A stretch of 64,000 nucleotides of DNA from Psychrobacillus sp032154225. GTDB taxonomy: Bacteria > Bacillota > Bacilli > Bacillales_A > Planococcaceae. The DNA lies in assembly GCF_032154225.1 (NCBI RefSeq), contig NZ_JALDYF010000006.1:145948-209947 (forward strand), given 5' to 3'. A program made the translations under genes and the position numbers. The notes beneath the pieces are model-generated. The model made no database searches and was not told the DNA's origin. It saw nothing but the letters and a program-made list of their open reading frames with translations. Of the stretch, positions 8,314 to 16,590 are shown piece after piece; within the stretch, counting starts at the first letter, position 1, and every line of letters begins with the position of its first letter.

Positions 8314-9678
8314 GTGAACTTACAATCAACTTTAGGTGGAATAAATTATAAATTCCAAGATTTAAAAGATGTTATGGCGAAAGCGAATGAAGAAAAGTCA
8401 GGAGATCGCCTTGCAGGAGTTGCAGCCGAAACGGTACAAGAAAGAATCGCAGCAAAATCTGTACTAAGTGAAATACTTTTAAGCGATATTCGTAATAACC
8501 CATTAATACCAATCGAGCAAGATGAGGTTTCCCAAATTATTGAGGCTGACTTAAACGAGAAGGTTTATGGAGAAATAAAAAACTGGAGCGTCGCCGAGTT
8601 AAGAGAATATATTTTAAGCAATGAAGTTGGAGATAGAGAACTAAAACGTATTAGTAAAGGGTTAAGCTCAGAAATGATAGCGGCTACTGCTAAAATCATG
8701 TCTAACCTCGATTTAGTTCATGCAGCCAATAAAATTGAAATTCTCTCAACTTGTAATATTACAATCGGTCAAAAAGGTACTATCTCGTCTCGACTTCAGC
8801 CGAACCATCCGACAGATAATGTAGACGGTATGATTGCCTCATTGAAGGACGGCTTGTCTTATGGAATAGGAGATGCAGTTATTGGGATAAACCCAGTAGA
8901 TGATTCTGTTGAAAGTGTGAAGCGATTACTTCATGCGACAAAAGATTTTATTCAGGAATGGCAAATCCCAACTCAAAACTGTGTTTTAGCTCATGTTACA
9001 ACGCAAATGAAAGCAATTGAACAAGGTGCTCCAGCGGATATGATTTTCCAAAGTATTGCTGGAACAGAAGTAGCTAATCGCTCTTTTGGAATATCAGCAG
9101 AGTTAATAGCGGAAGCTCGCCATCTTGCATTAAAACAAGGAACTGGCACTGGACCTCAAGTAATGTATTTTGAGACAGGACAAGGATCAGAACTTTCTGC
9201 AGAAGCACATTTTGGTATCGATCAAATGACACTTGAAGCGCGTAATTATGGCTTTGCGAGACATTTCGATCCATTTATTGTGAATACTGTTGTAGGATTT
9301 ATCGGACCAGAGTATTTATACGATAACAAGCAAGTAATTCGTGCAGGTTTGGAAGATCACTTCATGGGTAAAATGCATGGAATTCCAATGGGTGTAGATA
9401 TTTGTTATACGAATCATATAAAAGCGGATCAGAATGATATTGAGGATTTAGGGGTTTTATTGTCAGCGGCAGGTGTAAACTTTATTATCGCAACTCCGAT
9501 GGGAGACGATTGTATGTTGAACTACCAGTCGATGAGTTATCATGATGTTGCTACACTTCTTAATACATTTGGTAAAACGCCAGCACCAGAGTATTTGAAA
9601 TGGTTAGAGAAAATGGGGATATATGAAAATGGTCGTCTTAGTGCTTATGCTGGGGACCCAAGTCTATTCACACGCTAG
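8314..9678 (+). CDS. eutB: EutB, ethanolamine ammonia-lyase large subunit
   Basis: The 454-residue protein is the usual length for EutB. It forms a TIM barrel that binds ethanolamine and carries out the adenosylcobalamin radical split to acetaldehyde and ammonia together with EutC. Typical stretches are SRLQPNHPTDNVDGM, SIAGTEVANRSFGI and KMHGIPMGVDICYTNH. The GTG start has AAAGGAGGGC upstream. It belongs to the eutABC run, with 16 and 19 base gaps on each side. Confidence 0.97.
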   Translation: MNLQSTLGGINYKFQDLKDVMAKANEEKSGDRLAGVAAETVQERIAAKSVLSEILLSDIRNNPLIPIEQDEVSQIIEADLNEKVYGEIKNWSVAELREYILSNEVGDRELKRISKGLSSEMIAATAKIMSNLDLVHAANKIEILSTCNITIGQKGTISSRLQPNHPTDNVDGMIASLKDGLSYGIGDAVIGINPVDDSVESVKRLLHATKDFIQEWQIPTQNCVLAHVTTQMKAIEQGAPADMIFQSIAGTEVANRSFGISAELIAEARHLALKQGTGTGPQVMYFETGQGSELSAEAHFGIDQMTLEARNYGFARHFDPFIVNTVVGFIGPEYLYDNKQVIRAGLEDHFMGKMHGIPMGVDICYTNHIKADQNDIEDLGVLLSAAGVNFIIATPMGDDCMLNYQSMSYHDVATLLNTFGKTPAPEYLKWLEKMGIYENGRLSAYAGDPSLFTR

Positions 9679-9697
9679 GAGAAGGAGATGACATTTT

Positions 9698-10669
9698 GTG
9701 AATGAACAACTGATTAAACAAATTACAAAGATGGTCGTTGAAAAGCTCCAAACGAGTAGTGTGAATACTGTTTCTCACGATCAAAATCAGGAGCAGCAAC
9801 AGGTGAAGTTGCATCAAAATAATGATGTTGGAAAAATGGTAGTAGAAAATCCTTCATCTTCTGTGGCGGGAGAAGTGACGTTTTATCCGTCAACTAAACT
9901 TGTGAAAAAGCATGAGTATGCAAAAACATCATCTGCAAAAGAAGTGGATTCTGACGAGAAAAAAGAAGCGTATCTATCGGAGTTACGTAAAAAAACACCT
10001 TCTCGAATTGCAGTAGGTAGAGCAGGATCAAGACCTAGAACAAATACATGGCTGCAGTTTCGATTTGATCATGCAGCAGCAGTGGATGCCGTTTACGGAG
10101 AAGTTCCACCAGAGATATTAGAGCGTTTAAATTTCTTCCAAGTAAACACGAAAGTGTTAGATAAAGAAGAGTATATTAGAAGGCCGGATTTAGGAAGAAG
10201 GCTTTCGGATGAATCGAAGAAAACAGTTTTAGATAAATGCAAGCGTTCTCCAAAGGTGCAAATTGTTGCATCAAATGGACTTAGCGCAAAAGCATTGGAA
10301 GCAAATTTAGAAGATGTATATTTAAGTTTGGAGCAATCACTAAAAAACTTAAATATTGATATGGGTACTACTTTTTACGTTGATAAAGGTCGCGTTGCGT
10401 TAATGGATGAAATCGGAGAGCTTCTACAACCAGATATCGTCATTATTTTAATCGGAGAACGACCAGGGCTAGTTTCGGCGGAGTCATTAAGTGCTTATAT
10501 TTGTTACAAGCCGAGAATAGGTACGATTGAAGCTGATCGGATGGTTGTTTCTAATATTCATAAAGGTGGAATCCCTGCTGTTGAAGCTGGAGCTTATTTA
10601 GGTACACTCATTCAAAAAATCTTGAAGTACGAAGCAAGTGGTGTGTCGTTAGTAAAGAAAGAGGGATAG
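9698..10669 (+). CDS. eutC: EutC, ethanolamine ammonia-lyase small subunit
   Basis: The protein has 323 residues. The first 18 (MNEQLIKQITKMVVEKLQ) form an amphipathic helix of the encapsulation-peptide type, then a poorly ordered Gln/Asn/Ser-rich linker runs to about residue 90. The catalytic and cobalamin-binding core follows, with RIAVGRAGSRPRTNTWLQ and FRFDHAAAVDAV. EutC completes the B12-binding site of the EutB2C2 units. The end helix is very like that of PduL downstream, which suggests a common targeting site in the shell. Confidence 0.95.
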   Translation: MNEQLIKQITKMVVEKLQTSSVNTVSHDQNQEQQQVKLHQNNDVGKMVVENPSSSVAGEVTFYPSTKLVKKHEYAKTSSAKEVDSDEKKEAYLSELRKKTPSRIAVGRAGSRPRTNTWLQFRFDHAAAVDAVYGEVPPEILERLNFFQVNTKVLDKEEYIRRPDLGRRLSDESKKTVLDKCKRSPKVQIVASNGLSAKALEANLEDVYLSLEQSLKNLNIDMGTTFYVDKGRVALMDEIGELLQPDIVIILIGERPGLVSAESLSAYICYKPRIGTIEADRMVVSNIHKGGIPAVEAGAYLGTLIQKILKYEASGVSLVKKEG

Positions 10670-10686
10670 GAGGTATCTGAACGGAT

Positions 10687-11334
10687 ATGAAAAAAATATA
10701 TGCAGATATTTTATCTATGCAAGTAATTTCTAATGTGGATGCAGGTCTCGCTGAAAAGTTGAACTTACAACCTCACCAAAGAAGCTTAGGGCTATTCACT
10801 ACAACGATTGATGATGTTGGATACACAGCTGCTGATGAAGCAACTAAGAAGTCAGACGTCGAAGTTGTTTATGCAAAAAGCTTTTATGCTGGTGCAGCAC
10901 ATGCATCAGGACCTCTATCGGGAGAATTTATCGGAATCATTTCAGGACCTTCTCCAGAAGAAGTGAAAAGTGGATTAGACTCCATTCGCATTACCATTGA
11001 GAACGATGTTTATTTTGAAGCAATAAACGACGATGAAAATCATGCGCTTTATGCGAAGACGATTTCTAGCTGTGGTAGCTATTTATCAGAAGTTGCAGGT
11101 ATACAACAAGGGCAGTCGTTAGCGTATTTAATCGCTCCACCACTAGAGGCAATTGTTGGTTTAGACGCAGCATTAAAAGCAGCAGATGTAACAGTATGTG
11201 AATTCTTTGGTCCTCCTTCCGAGACAAACTTTGGCGGTGGTTTACTAACAGGAAGTCAGTCCTCCTGTCAAGCAGCTACAGATGCATTTAGGGAAGCCAT
11301 TTGTAATATGTCGAAGCGACCATTAGATTACTAG
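10687..11334 (+). CDS. eutL: EutL, trimeric shell protein with tandem BMC domains
   Basis: The 215-residue protein has two permuted BMC domains (about 1-105 and 110-215). Family stretches include AYAKSF-like SFYAGA, GPLSGEFIGI and EFFGPPSETNFGGGLLTGSQ. EutL trimers form a pseudohexamer with a gated central pore through which larger molecules such as cofactors may pass. The ATG has GGAGGT upstream. It is 17 bases after eutC. Confidence 0.94.
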   Translation: MKKIYADILSMQVISNVDAGLAEKLNLQPHQRSLGLFTTTIDDVGYTAADEATKKSDVEVVYAKSFYAGAAHASGPLSGEFIGIISGPSPEEVKSGLDSIRITIENDVYFEAINDDENHALYAKTISSCGSYLSEVAGIQQGQSLAYLIAPPLEAIVGLDAALKAADVTVCEFFGPPSETNFGGGLLTGSQSSCQAATDAFREAICNMSKRPLDY

Positions 11335-11350
11335 GAAAGGAGTGAATGCA

Positions 11351-12865
11351 ATGGTTACTGTAGTAGATAAGGATTTATTAGCTCTGCAGGAAATGCGTAC
11401 AGCAGTTCAGGCGGCAAAATCTGCTCAACAAGTGTATATGAACTTTACACAAGAACAAGTAGATCAAGTAGTGAAGGCCGTGGCCGATGCAGCTTTTGCG
11501 GAGTCAGCAAGGCTAGGGAAAATGGCTGCCGAAGAGACAGGTATGGGAGTAGCAGAGCATAAAAAGATAAAAAATGAAGTCGGTTCAAGAGATGTATATG
11601 AAAGTATTAAAGATTTAAAAACAGTTGGTATTGTTGGAGAAGATAAAGTTAATAAAGTAGTGGAAATTGCAGCACCATTTGGTGTAATTGCAGGCATCAT
11701 TCCAACAACGAATCCAACATCCACTGCATTTTTTAAAACACTTATTGCATTGAAGACGAGAAATGCAATCGTTGTAAGCCCACACCCATATGCGGTGAAA
11801 TGTACGCAGGAAGCATTGAGAGTATGTGAAGAAGCGGCGGTAGCAGCAGGTGCTCCTAAAGGATTGGTCCAATGTTTAACAATGGCCTCAATGGAAGCAA
11901 CACAGCAGTTAATGAAGCATCCAAATATCAATCTCATACTTGCAACTGGTGGCGGAGCATTAGTAAAAGCTGCATATAGCTCAGGGAAACCTGCATACGG
12001 TGTTGGTCCAGGAAATGTTCCAGTATATATCGAGCGCACAGCGAAAATTGATAAAGCGGTAGAAAATATCGTCAATAGTAAATCGTTTGATTATGGGACA
12101 ATTTGTGCGACAGAACAAGCAATGGTTGTAGATCGAAATGTTGCAGAATTAGTTACTCGTGCATTGAAGAAAAATGGAGCTTATATTTTGTCCGATGAAG
12201 AAAAACTTATAATGGAAAAAGTAATTTCTCCAATTCCCGGCAAAGTAAATCCTAAAATAGTAGGGAAAAGCCCACAAGCAATTGCTCAACTTGCAGGTAT
12301 TTCATTGCCAGCTGGAATTCGCATTATTGTTGGGATGGAAACGAAAGTTGGAAAAGATGTTCCGTTTTCACTTGAAAAGCTATCTCCTGTATTTGCAATG
12401 TATATAGCAGCTGATTTAGCTCATGCGAAAGAGTTGTGCATGTCACTTCTAAATCTTGGAGGAATGGGACATAGTCTTTCTATCCATACAGAAACAGATG
12501 CAATTGCACGTGAATTTGCAGTAGAAATGCCGGTATCTCGAATATTGGTTAATACGATGTCTTCTGTAGGTGCTGTAGGTGGTACTACTGGTTTAATGCC
12601 ATCTATGACGTTAGGATGTGGGACGTTTGGTGGCAATATTACATCAGACAATGTGTCAGCTAAGCATTTATTGAACATTAAAAGAATGGCTTATGGTATT
12701 AAAGAAGTGAATCTTCCAAAGCTTGGAGAAGTAACTCCACAAGAAGAGGATGTAACAGATCAAGTAGTAGCAAGTGTATTGCATTCATTGGGTTCAAATG
12801 ACTCTGTCGATCCAAATGTAGTGAAAGACTTAGTCAGTGAAATAGTAAAACAACTATCAAAATAA
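11351..12865 (+). CDS. eutE: EutE, CoA-acylating acetaldehyde dehydrogenase
   Basis: The protein has 504 residues. ATG 11351 is chosen over GTG 11342 because the GTG overlaps the AAAGGAG site while the ATG is spaced 8 bases from it. It oxidises acetaldehyde with CoA and NAD+ to acetyl-CoA. The aldehyde dehydrogenase fold is shown by TTNPTSTAFFKTLIALKTRN and by the catalytic Cys252 in DYGTICATEQA. The C-terminus, after a Ser/Asn linker, is an amphipathic helix (DPNVVKDLVSEIVKQLSK) that looks like an encapsulation peptide. Most EutE proteins carry this at the N-terminus, so the C-terminal place is notable. Confidence 0.95.
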   Translation: MVTVVDKDLLALQEMRTAVQAAKSAQQVYMNFTQEQVDQVVKAVADAAFAESARLGKMAAEETGMGVAEHKKIKNEVGSRDVYESIKDLKTVGIVGEDKVNKVVEIAAPFGVIAGIIPTTNPTSTAFFKTLIALKTRNAIVVSPHPYAVKCTQEALRVCEEAAVAAGAPKGLVQCLTMASMEATQQLMKHPNINLILATGGGALVKAAYSSGKPAYGVGPGNVPVYIERTAKIDKAVENIVNSKSFDYGTICATEQAMVVDRNVAELVTRALKKNGAYILSDEEKLIMEKVISPIPGKVNPKIVGKSPQAIAQLAGISLPAGIRIIVGMETKVGKDVPFSLEKLSPVFAMYIAADLAHAKELCMSLLNLGGMGHSLSIHTETDAIAREFAVEMPVSRILVNTMSSVGAVGGTTGLMPSMTLGCGTFGGNITSDNVSAKHLLNIKRMAYGIKEVNLPKLGEVTPQEEDVTDQVVASVLHSLGSNDSVDPNVVKDLVSEIVKQLSK

Positions 12866-12887
12866 CAACTATTAGGAGGAAAAGAAT

Positions 12888-13175
12888 ATGTCTAGAGAAG
12901 GTACAGCATTAGGAATGGTAGAAACAAAAGGGTTAATCGGGTCAATTGAAGCAGCAGATGCAATGGTAAAGGCTGCAAGTGTAAATTTAGTTGGTAAAGT
13001 TCACGTTGGTGGAGGAATTGTAACAGTATTAGTTCGTGGAGATGTAGGTGCTGTTAAAGCGGCAACAGATGCAGGAGCAGCAGCAGCTCAACGTGTTGGA
13101 GAATTATTATCTGTTCACGTAATTCCAAGACCACATAATGAGCTTGAAATGATTTTACCTAAGTCAGAAAACTAA
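12888..13175 (+). CDS. eutM: EutM, hexameric microcompartment shell protein (BMC-H)
   Basis: The 95-residue single BMC domain has GMVETKGLIGSIEAADAM at the start and VRGDVGAVKAATDAG in the middle. Its pore loop reads VGGGIVT, where PduA/EutM proteins usually have GSG. It makes the flat hexagonal tiles of the shell. A strong AGGAGG site precedes the ATG. It is 22 bases after eutE and 30 before pduL. Confidence 0.95.
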   Translation: MSREGTALGMVETKGLIGSIEAADAMVKAASVNLVGKVHVGGGIVTVLVRGDVGAVKAATDAGAAAAQRVGELLSVHVIPRPHNELEMILPKSEN

Positions 13176-13205
13176 TAACTGTGAAATACGAAAGGCGGTT
13201 CTAAG

Positions 13206-14057
13206 ATGAATCAGCAATTGATTGAACAAATTGTAGGGGAAGTACTAGAACAACTTCAAAAAGTTGAACAAGTACTCTCAAATGATTCAATACCAATCGC
13301 TGTTTCTGCCCGTCATGTCCATTTGTCTCAACAGCATGTGGAGGCACTTTTTGGTAAAGGGTATGAGTTAACAAAAAAGGCAGACTTGTCCCAGCCCAAT
13401 CAATTCGCAGCCAATGAAACAGTAGTAATAGCAGGACCAAAAGGAAGTATTGAACGAGTTCGAGTACTTGGTCCTGCTCGTTCATTGACGCAAGCAGAAG
13501 TGAGCTGGACAGACGCGATGAAGTTAGGAGTAAAGCCTCCACTTCGTGAATCAGGAGATATTGAAGGATCAGGCGCTTTTACGATGATTGGACCAAAAGG
13601 AAGTCTCTTTTTAGAGGAAGGGTTAATCGTTGCGCAAGCTCATATTCATATGACTACTATGGACGCTAAACAATTGAACGTTCAAAGTGGTGAATATGTT
13701 ACGGTTGAAGTAGATGGACCTAGACCAGTTGCCTATCGAAATGTAAAGATTCGTGTTTCCGATAAATATCGTTTGGAAATGCATATCGATACAGACGAGG
13801 CGAATGCAGGGCTTATTTCAAAAGGAGCAATTGGTCGCCTAATAAAGGCTGGAGAAAATTATACACAGTCGCAAATAGAGGCACCTAGTCTTAAAGTAGA
13901 AAAAACTGCTTCGTATTTTCAAAAAAAGTTACTTTCTAAAGATGATGTAAGAGAAATAGAAACAAAAGAAATCATTCTTGAAAAAGGAACAATTATAACC
14001 GCATTAGCAAAAGATACTGCCCGCGAATTAGGAATATCCATTTCGTTTAGAAAATAG
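13206..14057 (+). CDS. pduL: PduL-type phosphate acetyltransferase with an extra C-terminal module
   Basis: The protein has 283 residues, where PduL proteins are usually about 200-220. Residues 1-20 (MNQQLIEQIVGEVLEQLQKV) form an encapsulation-peptide helix. The PTAC domains follow, with metal-binding candidates in ARHVHLS (about 35-41), AHIHM (145-149) and EMHID (191-195). Residues 225-283 are an extension containing KLLSKDDVRE and IITALAKDTARELGI, which from memory resembles the N-terminal segment of EutQ. The enzyme converts acetyl-CoA and phosphate to acetyl-phosphate and frees CoA inside the shell. Confidence 0.93.
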   Translation: MNQQLIEQIVGEVLEQLQKVEQVLSNDSIPIAVSARHVHLSQQHVEALFGKGYELTKKADLSQPNQFAANETVVIAGPKGSIERVRVLGPARSLTQAEVSWTDAMKLGVKPPLRESGDIEGSGAFTMIGPKGSLFLEEGLIVAQAHIHMTTMDAKQLNVQSGEYVTVEVDGPRPVAYRNVKIRVSDKYRLEMHIDTDEANAGLISKGAIGRLIKAGENYTQSQIEAPSLKVEKTASYFQKKLLSKDDVREIETKEIILEKGTIITALAKDTARELGISISFRK

Positions 14058-14074
14058 AAATAGGTGATGACAGC

Positions 14075-14377
14075 ATGCAAATAGGAAAAGTGATCGGAAA
14101 CGTTTGGGCTACTCGTAAAGAGGAAGGGCTACAAGGGTTAAAGTTACTCATTGTTCAGCCAGTCGACGTACACGGGAAACCGGTGAAAACTCAGTTTGTT
14201 GCTGCTGATCGAATAGGTGCTGGTATTGGGGATGATGTCCTCGTTACAAGTGGAGGCTCATCACGTTATATTATGCTCGACAATCCAATTCCAATTGATG
14301 CAGTAATCATTGGAATAATTGATTCAACTGAAGTAGAAAGAGGTGAAATCGATGAGTCAAGCAATAGGGATGATTGA
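14075..14377 (+). CDS. eutN: EutN/CcmL-type pentameric shell vertex protein
   Basis: The 100-residue beta-barrel protein of the EutN/CcmL family starts MQIGKVIGNVWATRKEEGLQG and has the usual VAADRIGAGIGDDVLVTSG core. Pentamers cap the twelve vertices of the shell. Its 3' end overlaps the next gene's start by 26 bases, so the two are translationally coupled. Confidence 0.93.
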   Translation: MQIGKVIGNVWATRKEEGLQGLKLLIVQPVDVHGKPVKTQFVAADRIGAGIGDDVLVTSGGSSRYIMLDNPIPIDAVIIGIIDSTEVERGEIDESSNRDD

Positions 14378-14708
14378 AACAAAAGGGTTAATTGGATCAA
14401 TCGAAGCAGCGGATGCCATGATTAAATCGGCGCATGTGACGCTTATTAAGCAAGAAATGGTCGATGGAGGTATTGTAACTGTTGTCGTTCAAGGAGATGT
14501 AGGTGCCGTTCAAGCAGCGGTAGATGCAGGTCGTGAGGCGGCGAAACGTGTTGGAGAGCTTTTAGGAGCACATGTTATTCCACGTCCAGATCAATCTGTG
14601 TACGATATGATTAAACCTTTAGATTACAATAAATTCGAAGAAAGTAAGCAACCTACTAAGTCAACACGTGCAAAAGCTGTGAAAGCGGACGAACAAGCAG
14701 AATCGTGA
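14352..14708 (+). CDS. Second BMC-H shell protein with a charged C-terminal tail
   Basis: The protein has 118 residues. ATG 14352 is preferred over the in-frame GTG 14343 because AGAGGTGA (14338-14345) is correctly spaced for it and shell proteins of this type begin directly at the domain. The BMC domain is close to EutM (GMIETKGLIGSIEAADAM), but the pore loop is VDGGIVT, putting an acidic residue at the pore. A 30-residue Lys/Glu/Ser/Thr tail follows the domain. It likely mixes with EutM in the facets and gives a pore of different selectivity. Confidence 0.9.
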   Translation: MSQAIGMIETKGLIGSIEAADAMIKSAHVTLIKQEMVDGGIVTVVVQGDVGAVQAAVDAGREAAKRVGELLGAHVIPRPDQSVYDMIKPLDYNKFEESKQPTKSTRAKAVKADEQAES

Positions 14709-14732
14709 AGATAATGGAAAGGGTGAGAGCAC

Positions 14733-15674
14733 TTGGCTTTTCGTAGAAATAAGATTGCGGTTATCGGTGCTGGTTACACTGGTGCCACAGTTGCCTTAAT
14801 GGCAGCGCAAAAAGAACTAGGAGATATTATACTTGTGGATGTACCGGAGCAGGAAAACCCTGCAAAAGGGAAAGCACTAGATATTCTAGAAACAGGTCCT
14901 GTTCAACGTTTTAACTCGAAAATTACTGGAACTTCTAACTATGAGCATATAAGAGATGCAGATATGGTCATCATTACTGCGGGCATTGCTAGAAAACCGG
15001 GTATGAGTAGAGATGATCTTGTAAATACGAATGCGAAAATTATGCGAGCTGTTTCTGAACAGATCAAAAAGTATGCTCCAGAAAGCTATGTTTTAATTTT
15101 AAGTAATCCCGTGGATGCAATGACTTACGTTTGCTACAAGACTACAGGATTCCCTAAAAATAGAGTAATTGGCCAATCTGGTGTGTTAGATACGGCTCGT
15201 TTTAATACGTTTGTTGCAGAAGAATTAAATATTTCAGTAGAAGATATTTCTGGTTTTGTATTGGGTGGACATGGGGATGATATGGTTCCTCTTATCCGTT
15301 ATTCATATGCAGGAGGAATTCCACTGGAGAAAATTATGTCGAAAGACCGTTTAGATGCTATTGTTGAGCGTACAAGAAAAGGCGGAGGAGAAATCGTCTC
15401 GCTACTTGGAAATGGTAGTGCATACTATGCACCAGCAGCTTCACTTGTAGAAATGGCGGAGTCTATTATTCGAGATAAGAAAAGAATATTGCCTTCGATT
15501 GCTTATTTAGAAGGTGAGTATGGTTATAATGATTTGTACCTTGGAGTGCCTACTGTTATTGGTGGAAACGGAATCGAAAGTATTATCGAACTTCCGCTAA
15601 CTGATGAAGAAAAACAAGCGCTCGATAAATCAGTAGAATCTGTTCAATCCGTTCTTAAAATTTGTAATTTGTAA
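14733..15674 (+). CDS. mdh: Malate dehydrogenase (Bacillus LDH-like type) at the end of the eut operon
   Basis: The 313-residue protein is very similar to Bacillus subtilis Mdh. It has the NAD-binding motif VIGAGYTGATVA (about 10-21), an acidic residue after the second strand (VDVPE) suiting NAD, substrate arginines in ARKPGMSRDDLV (Arg87, Arg93) and Arg156, and the catalytic His180 in GGHGDDMVP. The Arg pattern favours oxaloacetate/malate over lactate. The start is TTG behind AAAGGGTGAG, 24 bases after the shell gene with no terminator between. No encapsulation helix is visible. In B. subtilis this gene sits with citZ-icd, so its place here is unusual. It could recycle NADH made by EutE. Confidence 0.9.
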   Translation: MAFRRNKIAVIGAGYTGATVALMAAQKELGDIILVDVPEQENPAKGKALDILETGPVQRFNSKITGTSNYEHIRDADMVIITAGIARKPGMSRDDLVNTNAKIMRAVSEQIKKYAPESYVLILSNPVDAMTYVCYKTTGFPKNRVIGQSGVLDTARFNTFVAEELNISVEDISGFVLGGHGDDMVPLIRYSYAGGIPLEKIMSKDRLDAIVERTRKGGGEIVSLLGNGSAYYAPAASLVEMAESIIRDKKRILPSIAYLEGEYGYNDLYLGVPTVIGGNGIESIIELPLTDEEKQALDKSVESVQSVLKICNL

Positions 15675-15706
15675 AAAGCATTCCACATGCGTTGGAATGC
15701 TTTTTT
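15675..15706 (+). terminator. Intrinsic terminator ending the eut operon
   Basis: A perfect 11-bp stem (15675-15685 with 15693-15703) is followed by T to 15706. It directly follows the mdh stop codon, which supports mdh being the last gene of the operon. Confidence 0.9.
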
Positions 15707-15756
15707 CATGGAACATTTTTGGTGTTCACCCGTATTCATAGAAGGAGGTGTGGGTG

Positions 15757-16563
15757 ATGAAGCATATCTATGAAAGAACCGCAAAATATTCGAAGTTAGG
15801 GTCACTAATTCTATTTACCTTGTACATAGTTGTGATACTTATTTTTAGAGATGTCATGTGGAAGGACTTCGAGACACATATTAGTGTGGGTATTACGCTA
15901 CTTTTTTTATATAGTATTTCTTTTTTCTTTCAAAACGCTGCGGAGAAACTACCAGTAGAGCAACAAGTGAATGTTCATATGTATTCGATTGATTTTCCCG
16001 TTAGTGAGCTTAACTTTCAGCGAGATGTCTCGCTAATACCTCGAAGTTACTTAGTTTCAAATAAAGGAGAACGACTTTACAAGATTACACCGACAGCCGA
16101 TCATCCACTTATGCAAAGGTTATCTGCATTTGTTATTTTGAGGATGGGATTGTTCTTTCCAATTACATATGAATTGAAAACAATGGATGGGGAACTTGTA
16201 AGTCAATTTTCGATTAAAAATAAAATAAAGTTCATGCAGTTGAAAGTTTATGATCATACAAAAACACAGAAATCTACTGTTGTCTTGCCAATTTTTTCGG
16301 TGAAGAATAGAGCAGTAGTTTTCGATGCAAATGGAGAAAAGATACATCAAATGGAAGCGAAGAATATGTCTGGTGATATCGACGTCGATAATTTTGATGG
16401 GAAACGACTCGCAACGTACCGCTTTGGAATATTCCCATACGCTACTCATCCAGCTTTTGAAGCACAAGCGATGAATATTCATGTATCACTTGCACATGAC
16501 TTATTACATACAGAGAAACTTACTCTCACTGCATTGTTTTACTACTGGACTGCAAATAACTAA
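15757..16563 (+). CDS. Membrane-anchored protein of unknown function, tubby/LURP-like C-terminal region
   Basis: The protein has 268 residues from ATG 15757, which is correctly spaced from GAAGGAGG; GTG 15748 is too close. Two membrane helices (about 14-32 and 44-62) are followed by a soluble beta-rich domain. Stretches such as YELKTMDGELVSQFSIK and FDANGEKIHQMEAKNMSG alternate in the way of LURP/tubby-like barrels, but I cannot prove the fold. It is a single-gene unit between the eut terminator and the convergent rtcB gene. Confidence 0.5.
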   Translation: MKHIYERTAKYSKLGSLILFTLYIVVILIFRDVMWKDFETHISVGITLLFLYSISFFFQNAAEKLPVEQQVNVHMYSIDFPVSELNFQRDVSLIPRSYLVSNKGERLYKITPTADHPLMQRLSAFVILRMGLFFPITYELKTMDGELVSQFSIKNKIKFMQLKVYDHTKTQKSTVVLPIFSVKNRAVVFDANGEKIHQMEAKNMSGDIDVDNFDGKRLATYRFGIFPYATHPAFEAQAMNIHVSLAHDLLHTEKLTLTALFYYWTANN

Positions 16564-16590
16564 GGAGCTGACATAGTCAGCTCCTTAGTT
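16558..16590. terminator. Shared bidirectional terminator between convergent genes
   Basis: A perfect 15-bp palindrome (16558-16572 with 16576-16590, three-base loop) contains the stop codon of the upstream membrane protein and reaches the first two bases of the reverse-strand rtcB stop codon. It is symmetrical, so it should serve both genes, although the T-runs are short. Confidence 0.65.

Noticed and set aside
11464..12075. A 203-codon open frame antisense to eutE
   Set aside because: It has no ribosome binding site and no recognisable family, and follows from the codon pattern of eutE on the other strand.
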